A stretch of 64,000 nucleotides of DNA from DASYXW01 sp035934405 (GTDB lineage: Bacteria; Acidobacteriota; Terriglobia; UBA7540), in contig DASYXW010000101.1 in assembly GCA_035934405.1 (NCBI GenBank), positions 1 through 64,000 on the forward strand, read 5' to 3'. A model generated the notes under the pieces. It was given only the letters and a program-made list of their open reading frames with translations. It had not been told where the DNA came from and made no database searches. A program made the position numbers and the translations under genes. Positions 25,234 through 32,448 of the stretch are shown here, in pieces; positions within the stretch are counted from its first letter, which is position 1, and every line of letters starts with the position of its first letter.

Positions 25234-25779
25234 CTAGCTTACTTTCGCGAAACGTCGTCGCAGCATACCGCAGACGCCGAGCAGCCCTGAACCTAACATC
25301 AGTAGCGAGGAAGGCTCCGGAACGCCGGAAGGAATCGCGTTCACCGCGAAATTCGTACCCGGCGACCAACCCTTCAAGACCACTTGAAAGTCGTCGCCCG
25401 GGAATTCTCCGGCAGAAATGCCCAAACCACCCGAGTAGGTAATGACGTTACCCGAGTCATTGCTGCCGCAGGTGGAGAAACCCTTGAAGGACACGGAGCA
25501 GGTTACGGGGCTGTTATCGTTCCCCGTGATGGTGAAGATCAGGCTGCTCCACGTCGTACCGCTGCCGTTGGTAAACACACAATTGGCGTCGTTGGTGATG
25601 CCAACGGTGCAGGGATTGCCACTGCCGGTGCTCGTAGTAAAATCCCACGAGTTCCCGGTCACGACGTACCCGTCGTGGGGAGCGCCGGCCAACTGAATGT
25701 TCGGATCGCCATCCGCCATGGCGAGACTTGCACCTATCAGCATCAGCATACTCAGCAAAGCTAAACAAGAACGCTTCAT
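25234..25779 (-). CDS. PEP-CTERM sorted secreted protein
   Basis: The 181-residue protein has a signal peptide (cleavage near LAMA) and a C-terminal PEP-CTERM signal: VPEPSSLLMLGSGLLG, a hydrophobic segment, then RRRF. The four cysteines in the middle part suggest disulphides. Such proteins are cut by exosortase and delivered to the surface or exopolysaccharide; no exosortase gene is in this window. A strong AGGAGGG ribosome-binding site precedes the ATG. The function of the middle domain is not recognised. About 225 bp without a gene separate it from the fusion gene downstream. Confidence 0.88.
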   Translation of the reverse strand: MKRSCLALLSMLMLIGASLAMADGDPNIQLAGAPHDGYVVTGNSWDFTTSTGSGNPCTVGITNDANCVFTNGSGTTWSSLIFTITGNDNSPVTCSVSFKGFSTCGSNDSGNVITYSGGLGISAGEFPGDDFQVVLKGWSPGTNFAVNAIPSGVPEPSSLLMLGSGLLGVCGMLRRRFAKVS

Positions 25780-26134
25780 CGAAACACCCTCCTAACGAAA
25801 TTTGTGGCAGCCCCTATCTACCCTTCCGTCTGCCCGTCCAGTTAGGTCCGACCAACCACCGGCCTGGCAGCTATCATGCCATCCGCGCGGCCCTTGAACC
25901 CCTTCTCTGGGCTCGGTCGCCCGCGGGAAGCCGCAGATACTGAAACAGCACCCGTATCCCTTACAGCAACTCGCTTGCCAAATCACATGCTGAAAACAAA
26001 CGGGTTAGCGAGAAGTTGGGACAACGAGTTGGGCAATAATAGGGCAAAAATGGAAACTCGTTTCCGCTTTATACTTCTAGTAAAGAAGACACTTACCAAC
26101 AGGGCCGTAAGGACTCATTTTGACCAATGCAAGA
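25780..26134. other. Intergenic region upstream of the PEP-CTERM gene
   Basis: No supported gene. It must carry the leftward promoter of the PEP-CTERM gene. It ends at the left inverted repeat of the IS256-type element. The part at 25981-26130 is AT-rich relative to the neighbourhood. Confidence 0.4.
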
Positions 26135-26646
26135 GGGTGTCCCGGATTCCGTTAGAGGTTGAGCGACGGTTCCCCGACCCGATTCGGTAGAATCGGGTTG
26201 GTAAAATCTCAGAAAAGGAGAACCGTCGTGGAGAAACCACATCACGTTGTGGGCAAGGAAGGCACCCAGGAACTGGCCAAATGGCTGGCCAAGAACGGAC
26301 AGATGCTGTTGCCGATGGTGGAGCGGATCGAGCAGTCGAAGCTGGCGGTGGATGAGTTGATCGACGTGCTGGGGCGGGCGCAGATCGAGGCGGGGCTGAG
26401 GCTGTCGGCGGAGCGCGTGGCGGGACCGCCGCATCCAGGGAAAAAAGGCGGCACGGGGGGGGAATGGTCTTGCGCTGGGCCGCCGCGGCCTTGCTCCTGA
26501 CCGAAAAGCATTTTCGCAGGATTAGGGGCTGCCGGGACCTGTGGATGCTGAAAGCAGCCTGGGAGGAAAATCCAGCTTCATCGCAGCAAAGGGTGGCGTA
26601 AAATGAACCGGGCCGCCGCTCACCTCCAATGAATCTCGGGACACCC
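26135..26646. mobile_element. Non-autonomous IS256-family element (internal deletion derivative)
   Basis: Left end GGGTGTCCCGGATTC (from 26135) and right end GAATCTCGGGACACCC (to 26646) form terminal inverted repeats that remain similar for about 27 bp (GTTAGAGGT / TTGGAGGT in the inner part). Both ends of an IS256-type transposase gene are retained inside, but the catalytic core is missing. At 512 bp it is well under half the usual size. No target-site duplication is visible. The right end abuts an IS3 transposase remnant. Confidence 0.85.
26228..26601 (+). pseudogene. IS256-family (mutator-type) transposase, internally deleted
   Basis: A GTG at 26228 with AAAAGGAGAA upstream opens about 75 residues (EKPHHVVGKEGTQELAKW through VAGPPHPGKKGG) that match the N-terminus of IS256-type transposases. 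The sequence then jumps, near an 8-G run at 26455-26462, to the extreme C-terminus in another frame (26464-26601, MVLRWAAAALLLTEKHF and RGCRDLWMLKAA, stop TAA). The whole DDE catalytic domain is absent and the two parts are out of frame, so no active transposase is made. Confidence 0.85.
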
Positions 26647-26820
26647 TTCGAAGCCTGGAGGAAGAACTACAACGAGGTCCGGCCGCATACTTCGCTGGGG
26701 AATCGGACCACCCAGCAGTTCACAGCGCGCGGTGCAACTCTCCGGTCGCCTACGGCTCCCTGCGAGCTGCACCGCGGAGAAGAACAAAAGCCAGACCAAC
26801 CCCTGGAACTCACATTATGA
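26647..26820 (+). pseudogene. IS3-family transposase OrfB, C-terminal remnant
   Basis: About 55 residues (FEAWRKNYNEVRPHTSLGN, then the GATLRSPTAP tail) match the C-terminal end of the IS3-type integrase core, with the characteristic YN-RPH-SL pattern. Everything upstream, including the catalytic Asp and Glu region, is missing and replaced by the IS256-type element. The frame runs back into that element's inverted repeat. The sequence to about 26850 (ATTGGTACAGAAAAGGGG) may be the old right end of the IS3 element. Confidence 0.8.
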
Positions 26821-27471
26821 TTGGTACAGAAAAGGGGGGCAGGTCAAGTTTTGAAAAGTGTGGAGAAACTCCACAATTTTGCCTTGCCGACCTTTGAGCG
26901 CAAGTTTTTAGTAGCCTAACCCGCTGAAAGAAGACCGCAAAATAATTCCCGCCGTTTTTCTCGGTTGTCTCCATTGTCTCATTTTGCCCTGCTAAGGTGG
27001 AATTGCGTGGATTCTCTAACCAAAAAGCGCCGCTCGGAGCGGTAAAGTGGCCGAAGCTTATGAATGGGCGGCCGATGTGCCCGAGGCTAGCTGGGTATGC
27101 CTACAACCATTATTCACCAGGTTAACTGGGGTGAAAAGGGTTTCTCTGAAGTGACAAACCGCTTCCGCTCACCCCGCCTCTCTGAGCCTGCCGTTAGCGC
27201 CGCAAATCCACTCCACCATTTTAGACGCGGTGATATCCATTTAGATAAACCCCGATGGCGCGGAAAAGTTGTGAAGAAATTGTTTATGGGGACTAGAAAT
27301 ATTTCCTTCTTGCATCTCCACAGGTGTGTAGTGGATATTTCTCCACTACACGGTTTGGGGCATGAGAAAAAGGCTCAAGGGAAACGGGAAAGCGACGATG
27401 AGCTTGGTGAACGTAGTGGAAAGGTCGTCCACTGCGCGGGAAGTAAGGGTTTACGGATCGAGGTGACGGGC
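26821..27471. other. Intergenic region with three related inverted repeats
   Basis: Three inverted repeats with TGGA/TCCA arms lie in this AT-richer region: TGTGGAG-AAA-CTCCACA (26859-26875), GTGTAGTGGA-N6-TCCACTACAC (27326-27351) and GTAGTGGA-N7-TCCACTGC (27413-27435). The last two lie 121 and 37 bp upstream of the GTG start at 27472, a position suited to an operator. The open frame covering 27097-27471 has no ribosome-binding site and crosses these repeats, so I do not count it as coding. Confidence 0.6.
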
Positions 27472-27894
27472 GTGGCGTTCATTCGCAAGCGTGGAAACTC
27501 CTATTATTTGGTACACAACGTGCGAAAGAAAGGACGGGTCCGCCAGATTCACCTGGCGTGCTTGGGACGGCGGCCGCGGATTTCGGACGATTTGATTCGC
27601 GGCGTCGAGGCCGATCACCCGTTCGTAAGGGTGAACTGGAAGGATTTGAGGGAGCGGGCGTCACACGAGCTGGTGCAACCGATGCAGAACAACGCCGAAT
27701 ACGTTCGCGACCTGTTGACCGAGGTTCGGAGCGTACACCTCGACATCGCCGACCTGCACCTTCCGGTACTCGAAATGGTGCACGGTCGGGAGCTGCGGGA
27801 GCAATTGACCTCGGAACTGAAGCTGCTCCGCGGCACCTTGGATGTGAAGCTGAACCAGTTCCGCCGGGGGCGGTTGGCGTTGGCGCGGGAATGA
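27472..27894 (+). CDS. Small conserved protein of unknown function
   Basis: The 140-residue protein is read from the GTG at 27472, which has GAGGTGA 5 bp upstream; the longer upstream frame to 27097 is probably not translated. The N-terminal third (VAFIRKRGNSYYLVHNV, QIHLACLGRRPRI) looks like a small beta-sheet module resembling the start of IS1634-type transposases and arm-type DNA-binding domains; this is a weak resemblance. The rest is helical (ELVQPMQNNAEYVRDLL, LHLPVLEMVHGRELREQL). No catalytic motif is seen. The position, between IS remnants and inverted repeats, suggests a mobile-element or regulatory association. Confidence 0.65.
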   Translation: MAFIRKRGNSYYLVHNVRKKGRVRQIHLACLGRRPRISDDLIRGVEADHPFVRVNWKDLRERASHELVQPMQNNAEYVRDLLTEVRSVHLDIADLHLPVLEMVHGRELREQLTSELKLLRGTLDVKLNQFRRGRLALARE

Positions 27895-27936
27895 ATTAAC
27901 CGTATTTGTGGTCAAGCAATAGTACGGGAGCGAATC

Positions 27937-28020
27937 AGGTTGAAGGTTGAGGGCTGAAGGTTGAAGGTTGAACGGTGAAGGCAGAAGGCGGAGCGCTGAA
28001 ACTGAAAGCTGACCGCTGAA
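27937..28020. repeat. Long heptanucleotide array upstream of the AAA+ gene
   Basis: About twelve 7-mers of consensus RGSYTGA (AGGTTGA four times, GGGCTGA, GCGCTGA and others) in 7-nt phase, with one single-base slip near 28000. It ends 36 bp upstream of the AAA+ ATPase start. This is the longest array in the window. Confidence 0.85.
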
Positions 28021-28056
28021 AGCCGGCTGCTTTTAGGAGCAATAGGGGGTTTCGAT

Positions 28057-29208
28057 ATGGGCACACAAGTCTTAGATCCAACGATCCAGAGCGCTGAAGT
28101 CCGGGACTTTGAAGCGGCTCTGCGGCAGCGCGTGGTGGGGCAGGACCGCGCCGTGCGGCGCCTGGCGCGGGTTTACCAGGTGTACCAGGCCGGCTTGACG
28201 TCTCCCGGCCGGCCCATCGTCAACTTGCTGCTGCTCGGTCCCACCGGCTCCGGCAAGACTCGCCTGGTGGAAGCGGCGGCGGAGGCGCTTTTCGGCAACG
28301 CCCATGCCGTGCTCAAGGTTGACTGCGCCGAGTTCCAGCACAGCCACGAAATCGCCAAGCTCATCGGCTCGCCACCCGGATACCTGGGTCACCGGGAGAC
28401 CCAGCCCATGATTACGCAGGAGGCGCTCGAACAGCACTACACCGACAAACTCAAGGTGTCGCTCGTCCTCTTCGACGAAATCGAAAAGGCCTCGGATTCC
28501 TTGTGGCAGCTCTTGCTGGGCATTCTCGACAAGGCCACGCTGACGCTCGGCGACAATCGCCGGGTGGATTTCTCGCGCACCATGATCTTTCTTACCTCCA
28601 ACCTCGGCTCGCAGGAGATGACCCACCTGATGACCGGCGGCATGGGATTCGGCGCCGGGCCGCAGGAGAGCGACGACGACTTGGACCAGAAGATCTACCG
28701 CACCGCCACGGAAGCCGCGCGGCGCAAGTTCTCGCCCGAGTTCATGAACCGCATTGACAAGGTCATCGTCTTCCGCACCCTGCAGCGCCGGCACCTGGAG
28801 CAGATTCTCGATATCGAGCTCACCCGGGTGCAGGAGCGCATCACCACCGCGGCCGCCGAGAAGCAGTTCGTATTTCAGTGCACCGGCGCGGCGCGCGACT
28901 TTCTGCTGGAAGAAGGGGTTGACATGAAGTTCGGGGCGCGGCACTTGAAGCGTTCCATCGAGCGCCACCTGGTGTTCCCACTCTCGAACCTGCTGGCGAC
29001 CTCTCAGATTGCGCTGGGCGATCTGGTGACGGTGGACTGCGACTCCGAGCGGTCGCGGCTGACCTTCGTCAAGGAAGAGCAGGGCGCGCTGGTGTACGCG
29101 AGCGGCGAAGCGCCGGCCATGGTGGCCGTTGCCCCGGCATCAAGCGGCCGGGCAGCCAGCGTCGCGCTGGCGCGCCGCGCGGCGCAATTGACGGGACGGA
29201 AGCAGTAG
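28057..29208 (+). CDS. Orphan AAA+ ATPase resembling the ClpB/ClpA D2 domain
   Basis: The 383-residue protein is made essentially of one AAA_2 module. Walker A is LLGPTGSGKTRLVEAAAEALFG (about residue 60-75), a pore-loop-like GSPPGYLGHRE follows, and Walker B is VSLVLFDEIEKAS. Sensor 1 is FLTSNLGSQEM, and the arginine-finger region is FSPEFMNRIDKVIVF. The C-terminal small domain with sensor 2 is GARHLKRSIERHL. There is no N-domain, D1 domain or M-domain, and no ClpP-binding loop is obvious. It is therefore likely an unfoldase or remodelling ATPase that needs a partner. The spacing to neighbours gives no operon; the toxin-antitoxin pair beyond it is convergent. Confidence 0.88.
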   Translation: MGTQVLDPTIQSAEVRDFEAALRQRVVGQDRAVRRLARVYQVYQAGLTSPGRPIVNLLLLGPTGSGKTRLVEAAAEALFGNAHAVLKVDCAEFQHSHEIAKLIGSPPGYLGHRETQPMITQEALEQHYTDKLKVSLVLFDEIEKASDSLWQLLLGILDKATLTLGDNRRVDFSRTMIFLTSNLGSQEMTHLMTGGMGFGAGPQESDDDLDQKIYRTATEAARRKFSPEFMNRIDKVIVFRTLQRRHLEQILDIELTRVQERITTAAAEKQFVFQCTGAARDFLLEEGVDMKFGARHLKRSIERHLVFPLSNLLATSQIALGDLVTVDCDSERSRLTFVKEEQGALVYASGEAPAMVAVAPASSGRAASVALARRAAQLTGRKQ

Positions 29209-29267
29209 GCGGAAAGCAGGGGGCCGGCCGCTTTGCCGCCCACAGCGCAAGAGGAGCCCGCGAGCGG

Positions 29268-29549
29268 TCAGTACACTTCCTCGTGAGTCCCGACGGTCAG
29301 CAGGAGGATGGCCTCAGTTCCTTCATACTGAACGAACTTGAAGACTATTCTTGAATCATAACCGGCACTGCAGGCCCATGACCCTTCCATCTCGCCCTTA
29401 AGCTTGTGAGTTTTCAATCGCGGATGAAAGCAGTCTGTACCTAGCAAGTCCAAGGTTGACTGAAAATCGGCGGACCGCTGCGGGACTTTCTTGAGGACGC
29501 TTCTTGCTCTGCGAATGAAGGCGCTGGAGCGCAGCAGGGAGCGCTTCAC
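29268..29549 (-). CDS. RelE/YafQ-type toxin of a toxin-antitoxin pair
   Basis: The 93-residue basic protein shows the RelE-superfamily pattern: an N-terminal helical pair rich in Arg/Lys (RRARSVLKKVPQ), the LKGEMEGSWACSAGYDSRIVFKF strand region, and the typical ending ILLLTVGTHEEVY. Toxins of this type cleave mRNA on the ribosome. The start overlaps the stop of the upstream partner gene by 4 nt. Which catalytic residues are used is not certain from sequence. Confidence 0.85.
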   Translation of the reverse strand: MKRSLLRSSAFIRRARSVLKKVPQRSADFQSTLDLLGTDCFHPRLKTHKLKGEMEGSWACSAGYDSRIVFKFVQYEGTEAILLLTVGTHEEVY

Positions 29550-29779
29550 GAAAGGATCTCTTTCATGATCTCGTCGGCTGTAACCGGCCGAAGGGCGCCA
29601 CTCTCAAACTCGTGCTGCGCCTCCTGGGTGTCCGTTACGAGCTCGGCGCGCCGGCGGTCTGCCAGCCGATGGTTTAGGACCTCAATGAGCGTTTCTTGCT
29701 CTTCCGGGCTCAAGCGATCGGCAGCCTCCACCACAACGTGAAAGCTCGACGGACCTTTCGTTTCGGCGTGGTCTCTCAT
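29546..29779 (-). CDS. Antitoxin partner of the RelE-type toxin
   Basis: The 77-residue acidic protein is encoded immediately upstream of the toxin with an ATGA overlap. The part AADRLSPEEQETLIEVLNHRLAD is helical, and the C-terminal tail (PVTADEIMKEIL) is the kind of segment that wraps the toxin. It would bind and neutralise the toxin and normally represses its own promoter. The DNA-binding fold is not clear, so the antitoxin class is left open. Confidence 0.75.
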   Translation of the reverse strand: MRDHAETKGPSSFHVVVEAADRLSPEEQETLIEVLNHRLADRRRAELVTDTQEAQHEFESGALRPVTADEIMKEILS

Positions 29780-29823
29780 GCTCCTCTCAACATACCACTG
29801 CTTCCGGCTCCGAACAACCAGTC

Positions 29824-29851
29824 TGCAATCTTGAATCTGCGATTTGAAATC
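29824..29851. repeat. Heptanucleotide array upstream of the toxin-antitoxin genes
   Basis: Four in-phase 7-mers related to TCTTGAA / TCTGCGA, about 45 bp upstream of the antitoxin start. This array is more diverged than the others. Confidence 0.5.
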
Positions 29852-29946
29852 CCAGGGCCGACGTCAAGGGGTTAAAAAAAGGATGTAAAAATAATTGTTT
29901 GAATATGAATAGTAATTGGTGTATGTTGCATATGGAGGTACAGAAA

Positions 29947-30189
29947 ATGGCAAGTGATGCTGTCGAACGTCTTACCAGAGCCGATATTCTTCGTACAGAG
30001 AAGACATTCCGCTGGAATCGTGCGCTGCCTAAGTGGACGGTGATAGTTGATCAGAGGGAATTGCCTGCCCGGCCGTTGATATTGGACGCGGCGGGCGTTC
30101 CCCCGAACGATCCGACAAATTCTCATCAGGCCGTCAAAAAGCTAAAGAGTCTCGGTTTCGAGGTTCGGTATGAAGGGAAGACCGTCTAA
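29947..30189 (+). CDS. Small protein of unknown function
   Basis: The 80-residue protein starts at the ATG at 29947, which has GGAGG at 29934-29938; the open frame extends upstream to 29899 but through an AT-rich leader. The central part WTVIVDQRELPARPLILDAAGVPPNDP and the end KKLKSLGFEVRYEGKTV suggest a compact alpha/beta domain. The conserved-looking PPNDPTNSHQAV is a possible binding loop. I do not recognise the family. The leader is unusually AT-rich for this genome. Confidence 0.6.
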   Translation: MASDAVERLTRADILRTEKTFRWNRALPKWTVIVDQRELPARPLILDAAGVPPNDPTNSHQAVKKLKSLGFEVRYEGKTV

Positions 30190-30374
30190 CGTTGGGGGCA
30201 ATGGGTTAGGACGCCCTGGCAAGCGCCCGATAAAAGGGTGGTGCGTCCAACCTTGAACAGGTCGGCGTGCCACCTCGACGGAGGCCATTCACGGGTGGCG
30301 GATACATTGCCTTTCATGCATGCGCATGGGCCGGCGACATAAGAACCAACGTCGCCGCCACCCCGACGACGAGC

Positions 30375-30480
30375 CGCCCCGATGCATCGGGGCGCACGCC
30401 ACACTTGCTTTCCAGCGTGTCATCCCCGCGGAAGCGGGGATCCACACACGCTGGATGGATTCCCGCTGCGCGGGAATGAC
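30375..30480. repeat. Cluster of palindromic repeats
   Basis: The perfect palindrome CGCCCCGATGCATCGGGGCG (30375-30394) is followed by nested hairpins. The outer stem is TCCAGCGTGT/ACACACGCTGGA; the inner stem is ATCCCCGC/GCGGGGAT; and a third hairpin is ATTCCCGC-N3-GCGGGAAT. The GCGGGAATGAC end recurs near 33275 and at 34118-34128. The repeats lie just beyond the 3' end of the GloVer gene. No coding role. Confidence 0.75.
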
Positions 30481-30498
30481 GTGGCAAGTTGGGCGGAC

Positions 30499-31974
30499 CT
30501 ACGGCAGTACCCGGAAGGGTACGTTGCTCGAAAGCGTGCCGCTGGGTGTTACCACCTGGACTGTACCGGTGGTCGCGCCGGAGGGCACGCTGGTCGTGAT
30601 CAAGGAACTCGAAACCACGGTGAACGTAGCCGCCGTGCCGTTAAAGCTGACGCTGGTCGCGCCGGTCAGATTGGTTCCCAGAATGCTAACGGCGCTTCCC
30701 GCCTTGCCAGAGGTTGGCTGTGTTTTCACAAACCGGCCGAGACCTACAGAGAGGCTGAAGATCGTGCCCCAAGCATTCCCGCCATAGGCCGTTGTTCCAT
30801 AGAAGTTCCCATCGGTACCTTGGATCAGCGAGGCTGTTGGACCATTGCCGTCCGCGCAGCCACTTTGTGAGCAAAAATTGTAAAGCGTTGTCAGCTTACC
30901 GGTGGGCGTAATCTTAAAGATTGTGCCACACCCGCCGCCGCAGTTCGGGCTGGTCCCGCCCTCGTACGTTGTCCCGTAGAAGTTCCCGTCAGTAGCCTGA
31001 ATCAGGGCAGCGTAGGGGTGTTCGCCGTCCGTGCAGCCGCTTTGGGAGCAGAAACTGTAGAGTGTGGTCAGCTTGCCAGCGGGGGTGATTTTGAAGACCG
31101 CCCCATAGCCGAAGGCCCCTCCGAACGATGTTGTTCCGTACAGGTTACCATTGCTAGCCTGAACGAGCCCGGCCAAAGGGCTCTCGCCGTCCGTGCAGCC
31201 GCTCTGCGAGCAAAACTCGTAAAGCGTGGTCAACCTGCCCGCTGGCGTGATCCTGAACACAGTCCCACAGCCTAAGGGAAACCCATCGCATTCCTGGAAG
31301 ACACCGCCAGCGGCGGTTGTCCCATAAAAGTTCCCGTCGGCCGCTTGGATCAACGCCCCCTCGGGGTATTCGCCGTCCGTGCAACGATTCTGGGAACAAA
31401 ATTGATACAAAGTTTTCAGCGTGCCGTTAAGCATGATCTTGAAAGCGGTCCCGTAGCCGTGGGTGCCTTTATCGTACGTCGTCCCATACAAGTTCCCGTC
31501 GGCAGCCTCGACCAGCGCTGATTTGGGATTGGCACCGCCACCGCCTACGTTGTTGAAGCTGTGCAGCGTCGTGAGTGTACCGCTGAGGGCGAATTCGAAG
31601 ACAGTGCCGTAGAGGCGATTGGATCCGCCTGACGTCGTTGTACCATAGAGGTTCCCATCGGTGGCCTGAATCAGCCCCGCATAGGGCTCGGAGCCATCCG
31701 CGCAGTTGCTTTGGGAGCAAAAGCTGTAAAGCGTCGTCAGCGTGCCAGCGGAGGTGATTTGGAAGATCGTGCCGGTACGCTGGGTTCCCCCGTAGAACGT
31801 TGTCCCATATAGATTCCCATCGGTGGCTTGGACCAGCGCCGCGTTCGCGGCGGCGCCGTCCGTATAGTCGAAGCTATGCAGCGTGGTGAAAGTCTGAGCC
31901 GATAACGCAATCGCCGTGGTTGCGCACAGCAGAAAGACACCGAAGGCCATCTTCGCCCAGCTAAGTTTGGTCAT
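30499..31974 (-). CDS. Secreted GloVer-repeat protein with C-terminal IPT/TIG domain
   Basis: The 491-residue protein has a signal peptide (cleavage near ALSAQ). Residues about 35-405 hold eight or more tandem repeats of roughly 45-50 residues with the signature GNLYGTTxxGG followed by GTxFKITPxGxLTTLYxFC, the GloVer repeat. This repeat is predicted to form a beta-propeller-like array. The C-terminal 80 residues are an IPT/TIG immunoglobulin-like domain (GTNLTGATSVSFNGTAATF). It is probably anchored or released at the cell surface. The function is unknown; such genes are multicopy in Acidobacteriota. A second, broken member lies at 49540. Confidence 0.88.
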   Translation of the reverse strand: MTKLSWAKMAFGVFLLCATTAIALSAQTFTTLHSFDYTDGAAANAALVQATDGNLYGTTFYGGTQRTGTIFQITSAGTLTTLYSFCSQSNCADGSEPYAGLIQATDGNLYGTTTSGGSNRLYGTVFEFALSGTLTTLHSFNNVGGGGANPKSALVEAADGNLYGTTYDKGTHGYGTAFKIMLNGTLKTLYQFCSQNRCTDGEYPEGALIQAADGNFYGTTAAGGVFQECDGFPLGCGTVFRITPAGRLTTLYEFCSQSGCTDGESPLAGLVQASNGNLYGTTSFGGAFGYGAVFKITPAGKLTTLYSFCSQSGCTDGEHPYAALIQATDGNFYGTTYEGGTSPNCGGGCGTIFKITPTGKLTTLYNFCSQSGCADGNGPTASLIQGTDGNFYGTTAYGGNAWGTIFSLSVGLGRFVKTQPTSGKAGSAVSILGTNLTGATSVSFNGTAATFTVVSSSLITTSVPSGATTGTVQVVTPSGTLSSNVPFRVLP

Positions 31975-32448
31975 GTTGGCTCCCCGCCCGCCCGCGGGCT
32001 GTGATAGCGGATACTCCGACAGTATACTCCTGTCTCGGCCCTGTCACCTGACTTCGGTCCAGTAAATCGTTCCCCTCACCCGGCCCGCTCCGGCTGGTGA
32101 AAGCGCCGGCAGCGGTCCACTCCTTCGCGTTGCTCAGGACAGGCTCTCTCCCAAAGGGAGAGGGCTATTTTCTTACGACTTTGGCCTTCTCCCAGAGGGA
32201 CAGAGCTATTTTCTTATGACTTCGGCCTTCTCCCAGAGGGGCAGGGTTATTTTCTTATGACTTCGGCCCGCTTCCTCGGGAGCGAGCCTGTCCTGAGCGC
32301 AGCGAAGGAGTGTCCCGACTTGTCGGGACGGGTGAGGGGAGGCTCTTCCGAAGCCTAGCGCCCTGGGCTACAATATTTCGCCCCTACGGGGCTACCCGCC
32401 GAGTGGCCCAATAACTCATTTATTCAACGAAGTGCTTACTCGGGTCAA
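31975..32448. other. Intergenic region, mostly a palindromic repeat
   Basis: No gene. Holds the leftward promoter of the GloVer gene and the 270-bp repeat element at 32071-32340. The last 100 bp before the reductase gene show no feature. Confidence 0.5.
32071..32340. repeat. 270-bp MITE-like element with 41-bp tandem repeats inside
   Basis: The ends TCCCCTCACCCG (32071-32082) and CGGGTGAGGGGA (32329-32340) are exact inverted repeats. A second inner pair of 28 bp (32119-32146 with 32284-32311) matches at 26 of 28 positions. Between them a unit with CTATTTTCTTA and TTCTCCCAGAGGG is repeated about 2.7 times with a period of 41 bp (starts at 32165, 32206, 32247). No open frame. Confidence 0.85.

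Noticed and set aside
25010..25369. 119-residue open frame between the fusion gene and the PEP-CTERM gene
   Set aside because: It overlaps the PEP-CTERM gene in another frame and has no start signal or motif.
27097..27471. Upstream extension of the 140-residue protein
   Set aside because: It has no ribosome-binding site, crosses two inverted repeats and differs in composition; the GTG at 27472 has a good site.
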